From an uncultured Flavihumibacter sp. (lineage in GTDB: Bacteria > Bacteroidota > Bacteroidia > Chitinophagales > Chitinophagaceae), in contig CAMLRX010000058.1 in assembly GCA_946482545.1 (NCBI GenBank), forward strand, positions 1 through 28,496: a stretch of DNA of 28,496 nt, given 5' to 3'. Positions 16,000 to 25,016 of this stretch are shown in pieces. The position numbers were made by a program, and so were the translations under genes. How positions within the stretch are numbered: the first letter of the stretch is position 1; each line of letters begins with the position of its first letter. The notes under the pieces were generated by a model. That model was not told the DNA's origin, did no database searches, and saw only the letters and a program-made list of their open reading frames with translations.

Positions 16000-18816
16000 A
16001 TGAAACGATTGCTGAATACAAGAATGATAAAATGGATTTGCTGCCTTTGTCTACTGACAGGGACGGTGAAGCAAAATTTTGCAGCCACAACGCAAATAGT
16101 CGGTGATCCTGTTTCTCAACGTGTCTATCTTTCAGGAAGCGGACCGGAAGATGCCGTTCGCTGGGATTTCTATTGCACCGCTGGCCGCAATGCGGGTAAA
16201 TGGGCCACCATTCCCGTTCCGTCCAACTGGGAGCAGCAGGGCTTCGGCACCTATAATTACGGCTTTGATAAAGACAGTGCACGCGGCAAAGAATCAGGAC
16301 TTTACAAACACCGTTTCCACACCCCGGCCTCCTGGAAAGGAAAAGTGGTGGAACTGGTTTTCGAAGGTGTTATGACGGATGCTGAAGTGAAAATAAACGG
16401 TAAAATAGCAGGAGAAAAACACCAGGGCGCTTTTTATGCCTTCAGATACGATATCTCGAAATTACTTCAATGGGGGAAAGATAATGTGCTGGAAGTAAAA
16501 GTGGATAAACACTCCTCCAATGAATCAGTGAACGACGCGGAACGAAGGGCAGATTTCTGGATATTCGGCGGCATATTCCGACCAGTGTTCCTGGAAGTGC
16601 ATCCAAAAGAATTTATCCGCACCCTCGATATAGATGCCAAAGCGAACGGAGATTTTTCCGCGACAGTTATCGCCGCAGGAAATGCCGATAAGGTGGAAAT
16701 GCAACTCGTAGATAAAACGGGTAAAACCTGGGAGAAAATACAGAGCGAAAGAACGGGAAAAAACGGTGACAGCCTGTTCCTGAAAGGTCATTTCCGGGAT
16801 GTACTACCCTGGTCGGCAGAATTTCCGCATTTGTATGAAGTGAAATTTACACTGCTGAAAAACGGGAAAGCGGTACATGCACTTACCAGGAAGATTGGGT
16901 TCCGTTCAATAGAACTTCGTATGCGGGATGGCATTTATGTGAATGGGGTTAAAATGAAGTTTAAAGGCGTGAACAGGCATTCGTTTCACCCTGAAACCGG
17001 TCGCACAACGGGCAGAAAAACCAGTATTGAAGATGTGTTGTTGATGAAGGATATGAACATGAATGCCGTGCGCATGAGCCATTATCCACCGGATGCACAT
17101 TTCCTCGAAGCATGTGATTCTATTGGGTTGTATGTGATGGATGAACTCGCGGGCTGGCACGGTCATTACGATACGAAAACGGGTACGCCGCTTGTAAAAG
17201 AAATGCTGGAACACGACCGCAACCACCCATCCGTCATTTTATGGGCCAATGGAAATGAAGGCGGACACAACTTTGAGCTGGATCCATTGTTTGCAAAACA
17301 CGATCTGCAGCAAAGGCCCGTGGTGCATCCCTGGCAACTTTTTAGCGGCATCGAAACGCAACACTACCGCGAATACAATTATGGCATAGGCAGTTATGAT
17401 CATGGACACGATATACTGATGCCCACTGAGTTTTTACACGGTATGTATGATGGCGGGCATGGCGCTGGTCTGGAAGATTACTGGGAAGCCATGTGGCATA
17501 ACCCGCTTTCCGCGGGTGGCTTTCTCTGGGACTTTGCGGACCAGGGCATCGTACGCACCGATAAGAATGGAATGGTGGATACCGATGGTAACCACGGGGC
17601 AGATGGCATTGTAGGGCCCTATAAGCAAAAGGAAGGGAGCTTCTACACCATCAAAGAAGTCTGGAGTCCTTTACACTTTGAGAAAAAAGAAATCACACCG
17701 GATTTTGACGGGGTATTACTGGTCGAAAACAGGTATGCTTTTACCAATACTGATCAGTGTTCTTTTACCTGGGAACTGGGTTATTTAACTGAGGTAAAAA
17801 CAAACACGTTGAAAGGAACCGCTAAATCACCACGCATTGCTCCTGGTGAAAAAGGAAAGCTTGCACTTCAGTTGCCGCTCAACTGGCACAACTTCGACGT
17901 ATTGTATGTAACTGCCAAAGACCCGCATGGCCGGGAATTGTTTACCTGGAGTTTTCCCGTGGCACTGCCATTTAAAACAGCAGAAGCAATGGTGAAAAAA
18001 CAGGGCACGCTACCGTTAAACCTGGACCAGTCCGACAGTGTTTTTCACATCAAAGCAGGCCCGCTTTCAATGGATATTCATAGAAGAACCGGTATGCTCA
18101 CAAAACTATCCCGTGGCAATGAATTGATCCCATTCTCAAACGGCCCGGTATTGCAGGAAGGCGAGAACAACTTCTCCGGATTCAGTGCCCGAGCGGAAAA
18201 AGACAGCGTGGTGATCACTTCTTCGTTTAATCGGAAAACCGGTTATAATACGTTGGAATGGACCGTTTTTTCCTCGGGGTGGATACGGTTAAAAACACGT
18301 TATTTCCCCGCTTCTTATTTCACTTCATTTGTAGGCGTAAACTTTTCTCTTCCGGAAGCGGACATGAAAGCCGTGACCTGGGCGGGAAAAGGTCCTTACA
18401 GGGTTTGGAAGAACAGGATGAAAGGAGGAACATTGGGGGTTTGGAACAAAACATACAACAATACGGAAACCGGGGAACTTCCTTTTCAGTATCCTGAATT
18501 TAAAGGCTATCATGCCAATATGTATTGGTGTCGCTTCGAAGGCAAACAGCACAACTTTACTGTTGTAACGGATCAGGAAGATGTTTTCTTTCGCTTGTTC
18601 ACACCTGCCTGGAAAAAAGACCCTTACAATAATTATGTGTTGAATTTTCCTTCCGGCGATATCTCTTTTATGCAGGGGATTTCAGGTATAGGAACCAAAA
18701 CGCAGAAAACGGAGAATACCGGGCCAATGGGAGGGAAACATATTTTTTATGATTACGAGAAAGATCCTTCGCGCGCAAAGGAACTGGTCTTGTACTTTAA
18801 CTTCCTGGAGGATTAA
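16000..18816 (+). CDS. GH2 family beta-galactosidase/beta-glucuronidase-like enzyme
   Basis: Secreted exo-glycosidase of family 2. A signal peptide follows the basic start (MKRLLNTRMIKWICCLCLL; an internal ATG at Met9 would give a shorter one). The sugar-binding jelly roll runs from about residue 35 to 200 (PVPSNWEQQGFGTYNYG, SGLYKHRF, RRADFWIFGGIFRPVFLEV), an Ig-like domain to about 305, then the TIM barrel: FKGVNRHSFHP (321-331), NAVRMSHYPPD (355-365), VILWANGNEGGHN with acid/base Glu420, and ILMPTEFLHGMYDG with the likely nucleophile Glu477. After the barrel come further beta domains including a beta-galactosidase small-chain-like region (TWAGKGPYRVWKNR). The broad architecture is LacZ-like. 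Whether it releases galactose, glucuronic acid, galacturonic acid or arabinopyranose is not decidable here. The GH78 gene starts three bases after its stop. Confidence 0.92.
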   Translation: MKRLLNTRMIKWICCLCLLTGTVKQNFAATTQIVGDPVSQRVYLSGSGPEDAVRWDFYCTAGRNAGKWATIPVPSNWEQQGFGTYNYGFDKDSARGKESGLYKHRFHTPASWKGKVVELVFEGVMTDAEVKINGKIAGEKHQGAFYAFRYDISKLLQWGKDNVLEVKVDKHSSNESVNDAERRADFWIFGGIFRPVFLEVHPKEFIRTLDIDAKANGDFSATVIAAGNADKVEMQLVDKTGKTWEKIQSERTGKNGDSLFLKGHFRDVLPWSAEFPHLYEVKFTLLKNGKAVHALTRKIGFRSIELRMRDGIYVNGVKMKFKGVNRHSFHPETGRTTGRKTSIEDVLLMKDMNMNAVRMSHYPPDAHFLEACDSIGLYVMDELAGWHGHYDTKTGTPLVKEMLEHDRNHPSVILWANGNEGGHNFELDPLFAKHDLQQRPVVHPWQLFSGIETQHYREYNYGIGSYDHGHDILMPTEFLHGMYDGGHGAGLEDYWEAMWHNPLSAGGFLWDFADQGIVRTDKNGMVDTDGNHGADGIVGPYKQKEGSFYTIKEVWSPLHFEKKEITPDFDGVLLVENRYAFTNTDQCSFTWELGYLTEVKTNTLKGTAKSPRIAPGEKGKLALQLPLNWHNFDVLYVTAKDPHGRELFTWSFPVALPFKTAEAMVKKQGTLPLNLDQSDSVFHIKAGPLSMDIHRRTGMLTKLSRGNELIPFSNGPVLQEGENNFSGFSARAEKDSVVITSSFNRKTGYNTLEWTVFSSGWIRLKTRYFPASYFTSFVGVNFSLPEADMKAVTWAGKGPYRVWKNRMKGGTLGVWNKTYNNTETGELPFQYPEFKGYHANMYWCRFEGKQHNFTVVTDQEDVFFRLFTPAWKKDPYNNYVLNFPSGDISFMQGISGIGTKTQKTENTGPMGGKHIFYDYEKDPSRAKELVLYFNFLED

Positions 18817-18819
18817 AAC

Positions 18820-21594
18820 ATGAAACGATCCGCTAAAAAACGAATGCTGCAAACGGGGATAATACTGTTCCCTTTATGGTGTTTGCTCCTTATATCCAAT
18901 GCATTGGCAAATGAGGTGGTGAAGGTAAATGCGCTGACCTGTGAAAGGTTAAAGAATCCTATAGGAATAGATGAAATACGCCCGCGGCTTTCCTGGCAGA
19001 TCGAAAGCGGTAAACGAAATGTTTTTCAACTGGAATATGAAGTGATGGTCGCATCTTCCAGCACCTTGCTGGAACAGGATAAAGCGGACCTGTGGGCATC
19101 TGGAAAAATCCGGAGTGGCACTTCAGTGGATGTGGAATATAAAGGGGCTCCCCTCCGGTCTGGCATGGACTGTTTCTGGAAAGTACGTGTGGTGACGAAT
19201 ACTGGCACATCCGCATGGAGTGCACCCGCACATTGGAAAATGGGGTTATTGTACTATAAAGACTGGCAGGGAAGGTGGATCGGTTTTGACCGTGCTTTTC
19301 CCTGGGATGAAACCGTTAAAAACTCACAACTATCAGCGCGGTATTTCCGGAAGGAATTCAAAGCTTCAAAAAAAATCGTTTCCGCTACTGCCAGCATCAT
19401 CGGACTCGGGCTGTATGAACTGTCTATTAATGGCAGGAAAGTTGGAGACCAGGTGTTGTCGCCCGCCCCAACAGATTACAGGAAGAATGTGTTGTACAAT
19501 ACGTTTGATGTAACGGATCAATTAAAAACCGGAGCGAATACGATAGGTGTGGTATTGGGCAACGGGCGATTTTTCGCCATGCGCCAGCATACCAAACCGT
19601 ATAAAAATAACTCTTTCGGATTCCCGAAATTGCTCTTCCAGTTGAACATCAGGTACGACGATGGTTCCTCCGCGAAAATAGTCTCCGACGAAACCTGGAA
19701 GGGCACCGCCAACGGCCCCATCACCGCCAACAATGAATACGATGGCGAAGTATACGATGCCCGCAAGGAAATGACGGGCTGGGACCAGCCCGGTTTTGAT
19801 GATAAACTTTGGCTGCAGGCTGAATTGGTGCAGGAGCCCGGAGGGGCCTATCAGGCGCAGATGAACCAGCCGGTAAAAGTAATGAAGGAACTGGTGCCCC
19901 ATGCTGTGAGCAAACAGCCCAATGGCGCGTATATAGTGGATATCGGTCAGAATATCGCGGGCTGGATACAACTGAAAGTAAAAGGCTCCCGTGGAACGCA
20001 GGTAAAGATGAGGTTCGCGGAATCTTTAAAAGAAGATGGTGGCATATTTACGGAGAACCTGCGCGATGCAAAAGCTACCGATGTATATACACTGAAGGGG
20101 GGCACCGTGGAAATCTGGGAGCCGAAGTTCGTCTACCACGGATTTCGCTATGTGGAAATAACGGGTTATCCCGGTGTATTTACAACGGACATGATCCGTG
20201 GAAAAATGGTCTATGACGCAATGGACAACACCGGAACATTTTCCTCTTCGGATAACTTACTCAACCGGATTTTTACCAATGCCTGGTGGGGGATCGCCGG
20301 AAACTACAAAGGGATGCCCATTGATTGTCCACAGAGAAACGAGCGCCAACCCTGGCTGGGCGACAGGCCCATCAGCAGTTACGGAGAACATTTTTTGTTC
20401 GATAACGGAAGGCTGTATGCGAAGTGGCTGGAGGATATAGCCCTCGCGCAGAAAGAAGATGGCGCCATTCCCGATGTAGCGCCCGCTTTCTGGCGGTATT
20501 ACAGCGACAATATGTCCTGGCCCGGCGCCCTACTCCTCGTAGCCGAAATGTTATATACACAGGACGGAGATGCACGCCCCATCCAACAGCACTATCCGGT
20601 CATGAAGAAATGGCTGGGTTATATGAAGGACCGGTACATGACCGATGATTTTCTCGTAACAAAAGACAGTTACGGCGACTGGTGCGTGCCGCCAGTTACC
20701 ATTGAAGCAGGCAGGGGAAAAAGCGCAGATAAAAAATACCCCAGTCCATTAATCGCGACCAGTTATTATTACCACTTTACGCAGTTGATGACCAGCTTCG
20801 CAAAAATTTCGGGTAATGAAGCAGATACGCTTTATTACCAGGAACTCGGTGAAAAAATCAAAGCATCTTTTCATAAAAACTATTTCAGGAATCAGGGTTT
20901 TTACGGAGACAGTTCACTCACGCACAACCTGCTTCCTTTGTATTTCGGAATGGTGCCGGATGATCGGAAGGATCTCGTACTCAAAAATGTTATACGCACT
21001 ATTGAAGTGGTGAACAAAGGCCATCTTAGTACGGGCCTTGTGGGGGTGCAATGGCTGATGCGCACACTTACTGAAAACGGAAGGCCCGATCTGGCTTACA
21101 CCATTGCTACCCAACGTTCCTATCCTGGATGGGGCTATATGATTGAGAATGGTGCCACCACCATCTGGGAACTCTGGAACGGAAACACGGCACACCCAAA
21201 AATGAATTCACAGAATCATGTGATGATGTTGGGTGATTTGTTGATCTGGTATTTTGAACACTTAGCTGGAATCCGCTCTGGCAATGGATTTCAGCAGATA
21301 AGTATGAAGCCTGAAAAGGTAGACCAGCTTAAAAATGTTACCGCGTCCTATCAATCTGTTTACGGAAAAATACGGAGTGAATGGCGTAGAAATAACGGAG
21401 TCTTCCAATGGAAAATAACGGTCCCTGCAAATACCTCGGCAGAAGTGTTTTTATTTGCAACATCACCACAAAAGGTCAGGGAAAGCGGCAAGCCGGTAAA
21501 TGCTTCAGAAGATATTAAGTTCATCCGGATGGAAGATGGCTATGCCGTATTTAAGATTGGCTCCGGCGATTATTATTTTGAATCTGAAATGTAA
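18820..21594 (+). CDS. GH78 alpha-L-rhamnosidase
   Basis: Secreted inverting alpha-L-rhamnosidase, 924 residues, expected to remove terminal rhamnose. The signal peptide ends SNALA|N near residue 30. The N-terminal fibronectin-like domain has RLKNPIGIDEIRPRLSWQ (43-60); the beta-sandwich carbohydrate domain has YFRKEFKAS and GLYELSINGRKVGD (197-210), SPAPTDYRK, and IGVVLGNGR; the next has NEYDGEVYDAR. The (alpha/alpha)6 catalytic domain carries DCPQRNERQPWLGDR (502-516), with Asp502, Glu508 (general acid) and Asp515 aligned to the family's catalytic acids, and Glu784 in TTIWELWNG as the second catalytic Glu. Compared with the more common DCPQRDERLGWTGD the motif has Asn for Asp and Gln-Pro for Leu-Gly, a variant subtype, not a loss of catalytic residues. 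The stop is directly followed by the next ATG. Confidence 0.95.
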   Translation: MKRSAKKRMLQTGIILFPLWCLLLISNALANEVVKVNALTCERLKNPIGIDEIRPRLSWQIESGKRNVFQLEYEVMVASSSTLLEQDKADLWASGKIRSGTSVDVEYKGAPLRSGMDCFWKVRVVTNTGTSAWSAPAHWKMGLLYYKDWQGRWIGFDRAFPWDETVKNSQLSARYFRKEFKASKKIVSATASIIGLGLYELSINGRKVGDQVLSPAPTDYRKNVLYNTFDVTDQLKTGANTIGVVLGNGRFFAMRQHTKPYKNNSFGFPKLLFQLNIRYDDGSSAKIVSDETWKGTANGPITANNEYDGEVYDARKEMTGWDQPGFDDKLWLQAELVQEPGGAYQAQMNQPVKVMKELVPHAVSKQPNGAYIVDIGQNIAGWIQLKVKGSRGTQVKMRFAESLKEDGGIFTENLRDAKATDVYTLKGGTVEIWEPKFVYHGFRYVEITGYPGVFTTDMIRGKMVYDAMDNTGTFSSSDNLLNRIFTNAWWGIAGNYKGMPIDCPQRNERQPWLGDRPISSYGEHFLFDNGRLYAKWLEDIALAQKEDGAIPDVAPAFWRYYSDNMSWPGALLLVAEMLYTQDGDARPIQQHYPVMKKWLGYMKDRYMTDDFLVTKDSYGDWCVPPVTIEAGRGKSADKKYPSPLIATSYYYHFTQLMTSFAKISGNEADTLYYQELGEKIKASFHKNYFRNQGFYGDSSLTHNLLPLYFGMVPDDRKDLVLKNVIRTIEVVNKGHLSTGLVGVQWLMRTLTENGRPDLAYTIATQRSYPGWGYMIENGATTIWELWNGNTAHPKMNSQNHVMMLGDLLIWYFEHLAGIRSGNGFQQISMKPEKVDQLKNVTASYQSVYGKIRSEWRRNNGVFQWKITVPANTSAEVFLFATSPQKVRESGKPVNASEDIKFIRMEDGYAVFKIGSGDYYFESEM

Positions 21595-22677
21595 ATGATG
21601 AAAAAGCTATTTTCTTTGATGTTTCTTTTAAGCGTCGTGTATGCCACAGACGCACAGGTGAACAAGTGGAAAGCGGGAATCGTAACCGATGAATTTATTT
21701 ATGAAAAAGCTACATTCCCTTCCTGTCATTCGGCTACAATAACGGAAACACCTACGGGACTGGTTTCTGCTTTCTTTGGCGGTACCAGGGAAAGACACCC
21801 TGATGTGGAAATATATGTATGCAGAATGGTAAAAGGGAAGTGGACGGCACCCGTATCTGTGGCGAACGGCATCATCAACGATACGTTGAGGTTGCCAACA
21901 TGGAATCCGGTATTGTACCAGGTGCCCGGCGGTGCATTAATTCTTTTCTATAAGATCGGTCCAAAGCCTTCGGAATGGTGGGGCATGATGAAGACTTCCA
22001 ATGATGGCGGTATAACCTGGTCGGCTGCGCAGAAAATGCCGGAAGGATATATAGGGCCTGTGAAAAACAAGCCGGTATTGTTGTCTAACGGAAATTTGTT
22101 TTGCCCCTCCAGCACGGAGGGAGATGGATGGAAACTTCATTTTGAAGTAACGCCTGACTTCGGAAAAACATGGTCAAAGGTCGGGCCAATCAATGAAGGA
22201 AAAACTATTGATGCGATACAGCCCAGCATTCTTTACCATGGCCCTGATACGCTGCAGGTGTTGGCGAGAAGCAGGAACCGCGCCATCATTGAGTCCTGGT
22301 CGTATGATGATGGCAGGACCTGGACCCCGGTCGTAAAAACAACGCTACCCAATAACAATTCAGGAACGGATGCTGTAACCCTGAAGGATGGCAGGCACCT
22401 GCTCGTGTATAACCACGTACTGCCACCAGGCAATGAGGCGAAAGGACCCAGAACGCCATTAAACATATCGGTTTCAAAAGATGGTAAACATTGGGAAGCG
22501 GCACTGGTACTGGAAAATTCTCCCATCAGCCAGTACTCTTATCCTTCCATTTTCCAAGGGAGCGATGGCATGGTGCATGTGGTATATACGTGGAGAAGAG
22601 AACGCATAAAGTATGTGAAAATTGATCCGTCTAAATTGAAAACAAAAGCTATTGTAAATGGAGTATGGCCCCAATAG
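21595..22677 (+). CDS. Sialidase-fold (BNR_2) six-bladed propeller protein, function unknown
   Basis: Exported 360-residue propeller with a signal peptide ending ATDAQ (about residue 21). Four Asp-box-like turns are visible: SNDGGITW (135-142), TPDFGKTW (186-193), SYDDGRTW (236-243) and VSKDGKHW (293-300). The N-terminal motif FPSCHSATI (41-49), followed by AFFGGTRERHPDVEIYVCR, occupies the place where GH33 sialidases have F-R-I-P and the first Arg, so this belongs to the large, poorly characterised 'sialidase family protein' group, not to canonical GH33. Conserved charged residues (His45, Arg65, Arg67, Asp70) are candidate active-site groups. It starts immediately after the GH78 stop (a second ATG is at 21598), implying coupled expression with the rhamnosidase and so a related substrate. 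No sialic acid source is suggested by the neighbourhood. Confidence 0.85.
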   Translation: MMKKLFSLMFLLSVVYATDAQVNKWKAGIVTDEFIYEKATFPSCHSATITETPTGLVSAFFGGTRERHPDVEIYVCRMVKGKWTAPVSVANGIINDTLRLPTWNPVLYQVPGGALILFYKIGPKPSEWWGMMKTSNDGGITWSAAQKMPEGYIGPVKNKPVLLSNGNLFCPSSTEGDGWKLHFEVTPDFGKTWSKVGPINEGKTIDAIQPSILYHGPDTLQVLARSRNRAIIESWSYDDGRTWTPVVKTTLPNNNSGTDAVTLKDGRHLLVYNHVLPPGNEAKGPRTPLNISVSKDGKHWEAALVLENSPISQYSYPSIFQGSDGMVHVVYTWRRERIKYVKIDPSKLKTKAIVNGVWPQ

Positions 22678-22696
22678 TATAGGTTTCAGCTCAAAA

Positions 22697-24100
22697 ATGA
22701 ATGGTATGAAAAAATGGCTTCTTGCTTTTTCTATATTGATGTTGGGAAAGTTTACTTTTTCCCAGAATTCAGACAGCCAGTATAAACTTCCTTTAAAGGA
22801 TGTGTTGTCGCAGGTGGAAAAACGCTTCAGTATAAAACTGCGTTATACGGAAGAAATGGTGGCCGGAAAAGAACTTACTTACGGTTTGTGGCGACTGCGT
22901 CCTGACCTGGAAACATCTTTACAAAATATCTTGGCGCCTTTTGACCTTACTGCAACGAAAGCCGGAGAAACGACCTACCGCATCAGGGCTTATGAATACC
23001 ATAGGAAAACGCCGGAAGAAGGAAAGGCTGAAGTAGCCTACTTGGCTTCTTTGTACACTACAAAAGCGGAGTGGGAAAAGAGAAGAGAAGAAATGAAGGC
23101 CTGTATGTGGAAGGCGATCAGGTTAGATAAGATGCCCGAAAAGCCTTCATCGGCGCCCATCTTCGCCAATAAGAGAAAAATGGACGGCTATTCGATTGAG
23201 AACATCGCTATCGAATTGTTACCCGGCCTGTATGTAAATGGCTCCATCTATAAACCGGAAAAGATAAAAGGAAAAGTGCCGGTGATGCTTTGTCCGGATG
23301 GCCATTGGGAGCAACACCGGTACCGCGCCGATTGCCAGTACCGCTGCGCTATGCTGGCGAAAATGGGATGTATAGCGATCAGTTATGACCTCTTTGCCTG
23401 GGGAGAATCGTTGCTTCAGTTTAAAACAGAGGACCACCGCCGTAGCCTGGCTATGACCATACAAGCGCTGGGAACCTTGCGGATACTGGATTACATGCTG
23501 ACCCTGAAAGAAACTGATACTGCGCGTGTAGGCATTTCGGGAGGATCAGGTGGTGGAAGTCATACCATGTTGATCACCGCGCTTGATCCCAGAATCAAAT
23601 TAAGCGCCCCGGCAGTGATGCTTTCGAGTTACCACAGCGGTGGTTGTCCCTGCGAAAGCGGACAGCCGATCCACTGGTGCGGTGGCGGAACCAATAACCC
23701 GGAGATCGCGGCCATGGCCGCTCCGAGGCCCCAATTGATCATCTCCGATGGGAAGGACTGGACGGAGCAGGTCCCGCGCGTGGAGTTTCCCTACCTTAAA
23801 AAGATGTACGAAATGTACAGCGCTGGCGGTCTTACAGAAAACCAGCATTTCCCAGAAGAGGGACACGACTACGGCATCAGCAAACGAACAGCGTTGTATG
23901 ATTTCCTGGAAAAACATTGGAAACTGAATACGGCACGCTTTAAAAATGCCAATGGCAAGTATGATGAAACAGGTGTTAAGATAGAGGCCCCGGCGGCCAT
24001 GTATGTATTCGGCGAGCAGGGAGAACGTTTACCGGCCAATGCCATCAAAGGGTTTGAACAACTCGAAAAAGTGTTTGAAACAGCCATCAGGAATCCTTAA
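22697..24100 (+). CDS. Alpha/beta-hydrolase esterase (acetyl xylan esterase-like) with N-terminal STN-like domain
   Basis: Exported esterase likely to remove acetyl or methyl groups from the glycan. The start at 22697 (MNGMKKWLLAFSILML…) or 22706 gives a signal peptide ending FTFSQ; the longer frame from 22658 overlaps the previous gene and is unlikely. Residues about 28-98 (numbered from 22697) read as a secretin/TonB short N-terminal domain: LPLKDVLSQVEKRFSIKLRY, then LETSLQNILAPFDLTAT and TTYRIRAYEY, with the usual 'LKdvLsqi…slee L…iL…L' spacing. The hydrolase follows: VMLCPDGHWEQ (oxyanion side), nucleophile Ser281 in VGISGGSGGGSH, Asp351 in LIISDGKDW and His390 in PEEGHDYG complete a Ser-Asp-His triad. 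A Cys-rich loop, GGCPCESGQPIHWCGGG, lies between Ser and Asp. It could belong with CE7-like acetyl esterases or the BT1017-type pectin methylesterases (CE19); sequence alone does not decide. Confidence 0.85.
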   Translation: MNGMKKWLLAFSILMLGKFTFSQNSDSQYKLPLKDVLSQVEKRFSIKLRYTEEMVAGKELTYGLWRLRPDLETSLQNILAPFDLTATKAGETTYRIRAYEYHRKTPEEGKAEVAYLASLYTTKAEWEKRREEMKACMWKAIRLDKMPEKPSSAPIFANKRKMDGYSIENIAIELLPGLYVNGSIYKPEKIKGKVPVMLCPDGHWEQHRYRADCQYRCAMLAKMGCIAISYDLFAWGESLLQFKTEDHRRSLAMTIQALGTLRILDYMLTLKETDTARVGISGGSGGGSHTMLITALDPRIKLSAPAVMLSSYHSGGCPCESGQPIHWCGGGTNNPEIAAMAAPRPQLIISDGKDWTEQVPRVEFPYLKKMYEMYSAGGLTENQHFPEEGHDYGISKRTALYDFLEKHWKLNTARFKNANGKYDETGVKIEAPAAMYVFGEQGERLPANAIKGFEQLEKVFETAIRNP

Positions 24101-24982
24101 ATGAAAACGATGAAAAACAAACTTATTTTCCAATGTCTGCTTTTGGTGCTGTGCACGATGCCGGTATTGGTATTGGCGCAGTCTAAAAAGCAACGGTATA
24201 AAGTGGCTGTGATAGACCTTATGCTGCTCAAACGGCAGAAGCTGGGGGCTATCCCACTCGCAAAAGAAGTTGGCGCCGATGGGTTAGAGATAGATATGGG
24301 CGGACTGGGTAACCGACCAACTTTCGACAATAAGCTATTGATCGATTCCATAAGGAAACAGTTCCAGGCTAAAGCGAAAGAAGAAGGGATATCGTTTTCT
24401 TCCGTAGCCATGACTGGCTACTATGCACAGTCTTTTTGCCAGCGGGATTCTTTCGAAAGAAGTATCGGCGATTGTATTACTACGATGAACCTGTTAGGGG
24501 TGAAGACAGGATTTCTTCCCCTTGGTGTTCAGTGTGACCTTGTAAAGAATCCTGCGTTGAGAACCGCTGTGGTGGAAAGGCTAAAAATAGTGGGAAAGAT
24601 GGCCGAAGCGGCACATGTGGTGATTGGGATTGAAACCCCGCTCCCGGCGGAAGAACAGGTGAGACTGCTGAAAGAGATCGGTTCTCCGGCGATAAAAATC
24701 TACGTGAACTTTGCCGACATCATTGCCTCCGGAAGAGATATCCACCAAGAGCTGAAGGTACTGGGCCGGAAAAGGATTTGTATGATCCATTGTACCAACA
24801 AAGACGGCGTATGGCTCGAAAATGATCCTGCAATAGATATGTATGCCATCAAAAAAACACTGAAGAAAATACGCTGGCGTGGCTGGCTCGTGATCGAACG
24901 GTCCCGGGATGCGAAGGAGCCGTCGAATGTGAGAAAGAATTTCAGCGCCAATGTGAAATACGTGAAAGCTGTTTTCCAATGA
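24101..24982 (+). CDS. Secreted xylose-isomerase-like TIM-barrel (sugar isomerase/epimerase family)
   Basis: A 293-residue protein of the AP-endonuclease-2 / sugar phosphate isomerase/epimerase fold. It begins directly after the preceding TAA. A signal peptide is present (MKTMKNKLIFQCLLLVLCTMPVLVLAQ, cut after about Ala26), so it works outside the cytoplasm, where phosphorylated sugars are not expected. Barrel motifs are VGADGLEIDMGG (57-68), GLE/EIDM at strand 2, VVIGIETP with Glu178, MIHCTNKDG with His230, and WLVIERSRD with Glu266; these fit the usual Glu/His/Glu metal ligands. The expected strand with an Asp ligand reads IYVNFADIIA, so Asn203 or Asp206 would have to serve. A likely role is isomerisation or lyase chemistry on a free or oxidised sugar released by the neighbouring glycosidases. 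A direct substrate cannot be assigned. Confidence 0.85.
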   Translation: MKTMKNKLIFQCLLLVLCTMPVLVLAQSKKQRYKVAVIDLMLLKRQKLGAIPLAKEVGADGLEIDMGGLGNRPTFDNKLLIDSIRKQFQAKAKEEGISFSSVAMTGYYAQSFCQRDSFERSIGDCITTMNLLGVKTGFLPLGVQCDLVKNPALRTAVVERLKIVGKMAEAAHVVIGIETPLPAEEQVRLLKEIGSPAIKIYVNFADIIASGRDIHQELKVLGRKRICMIHCTNKDGVWLENDPAIDMYAIKKTLKKIRWRGWLVIERSRDAKEPSNVRKNFSANVKYVKAVFQ

Positions 24983-25016
24983 AATAAATCATCAACTGAA
25001 TAGCAATTGTCTGCCA

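Noticed and set aside
21595..22677. True GH33 sialidase
   Set aside because: The F-R-I-P arginine motif is absent and no sialic-acid genes are nearby; only the fold and Asp-boxes agree.
22658..22696. Upstream ATG giving a 13-residue N-terminal extension of the STN-esterase
   Set aside because: It overlaps the end of the previous gene and places non-signal residues before a good signal peptide.
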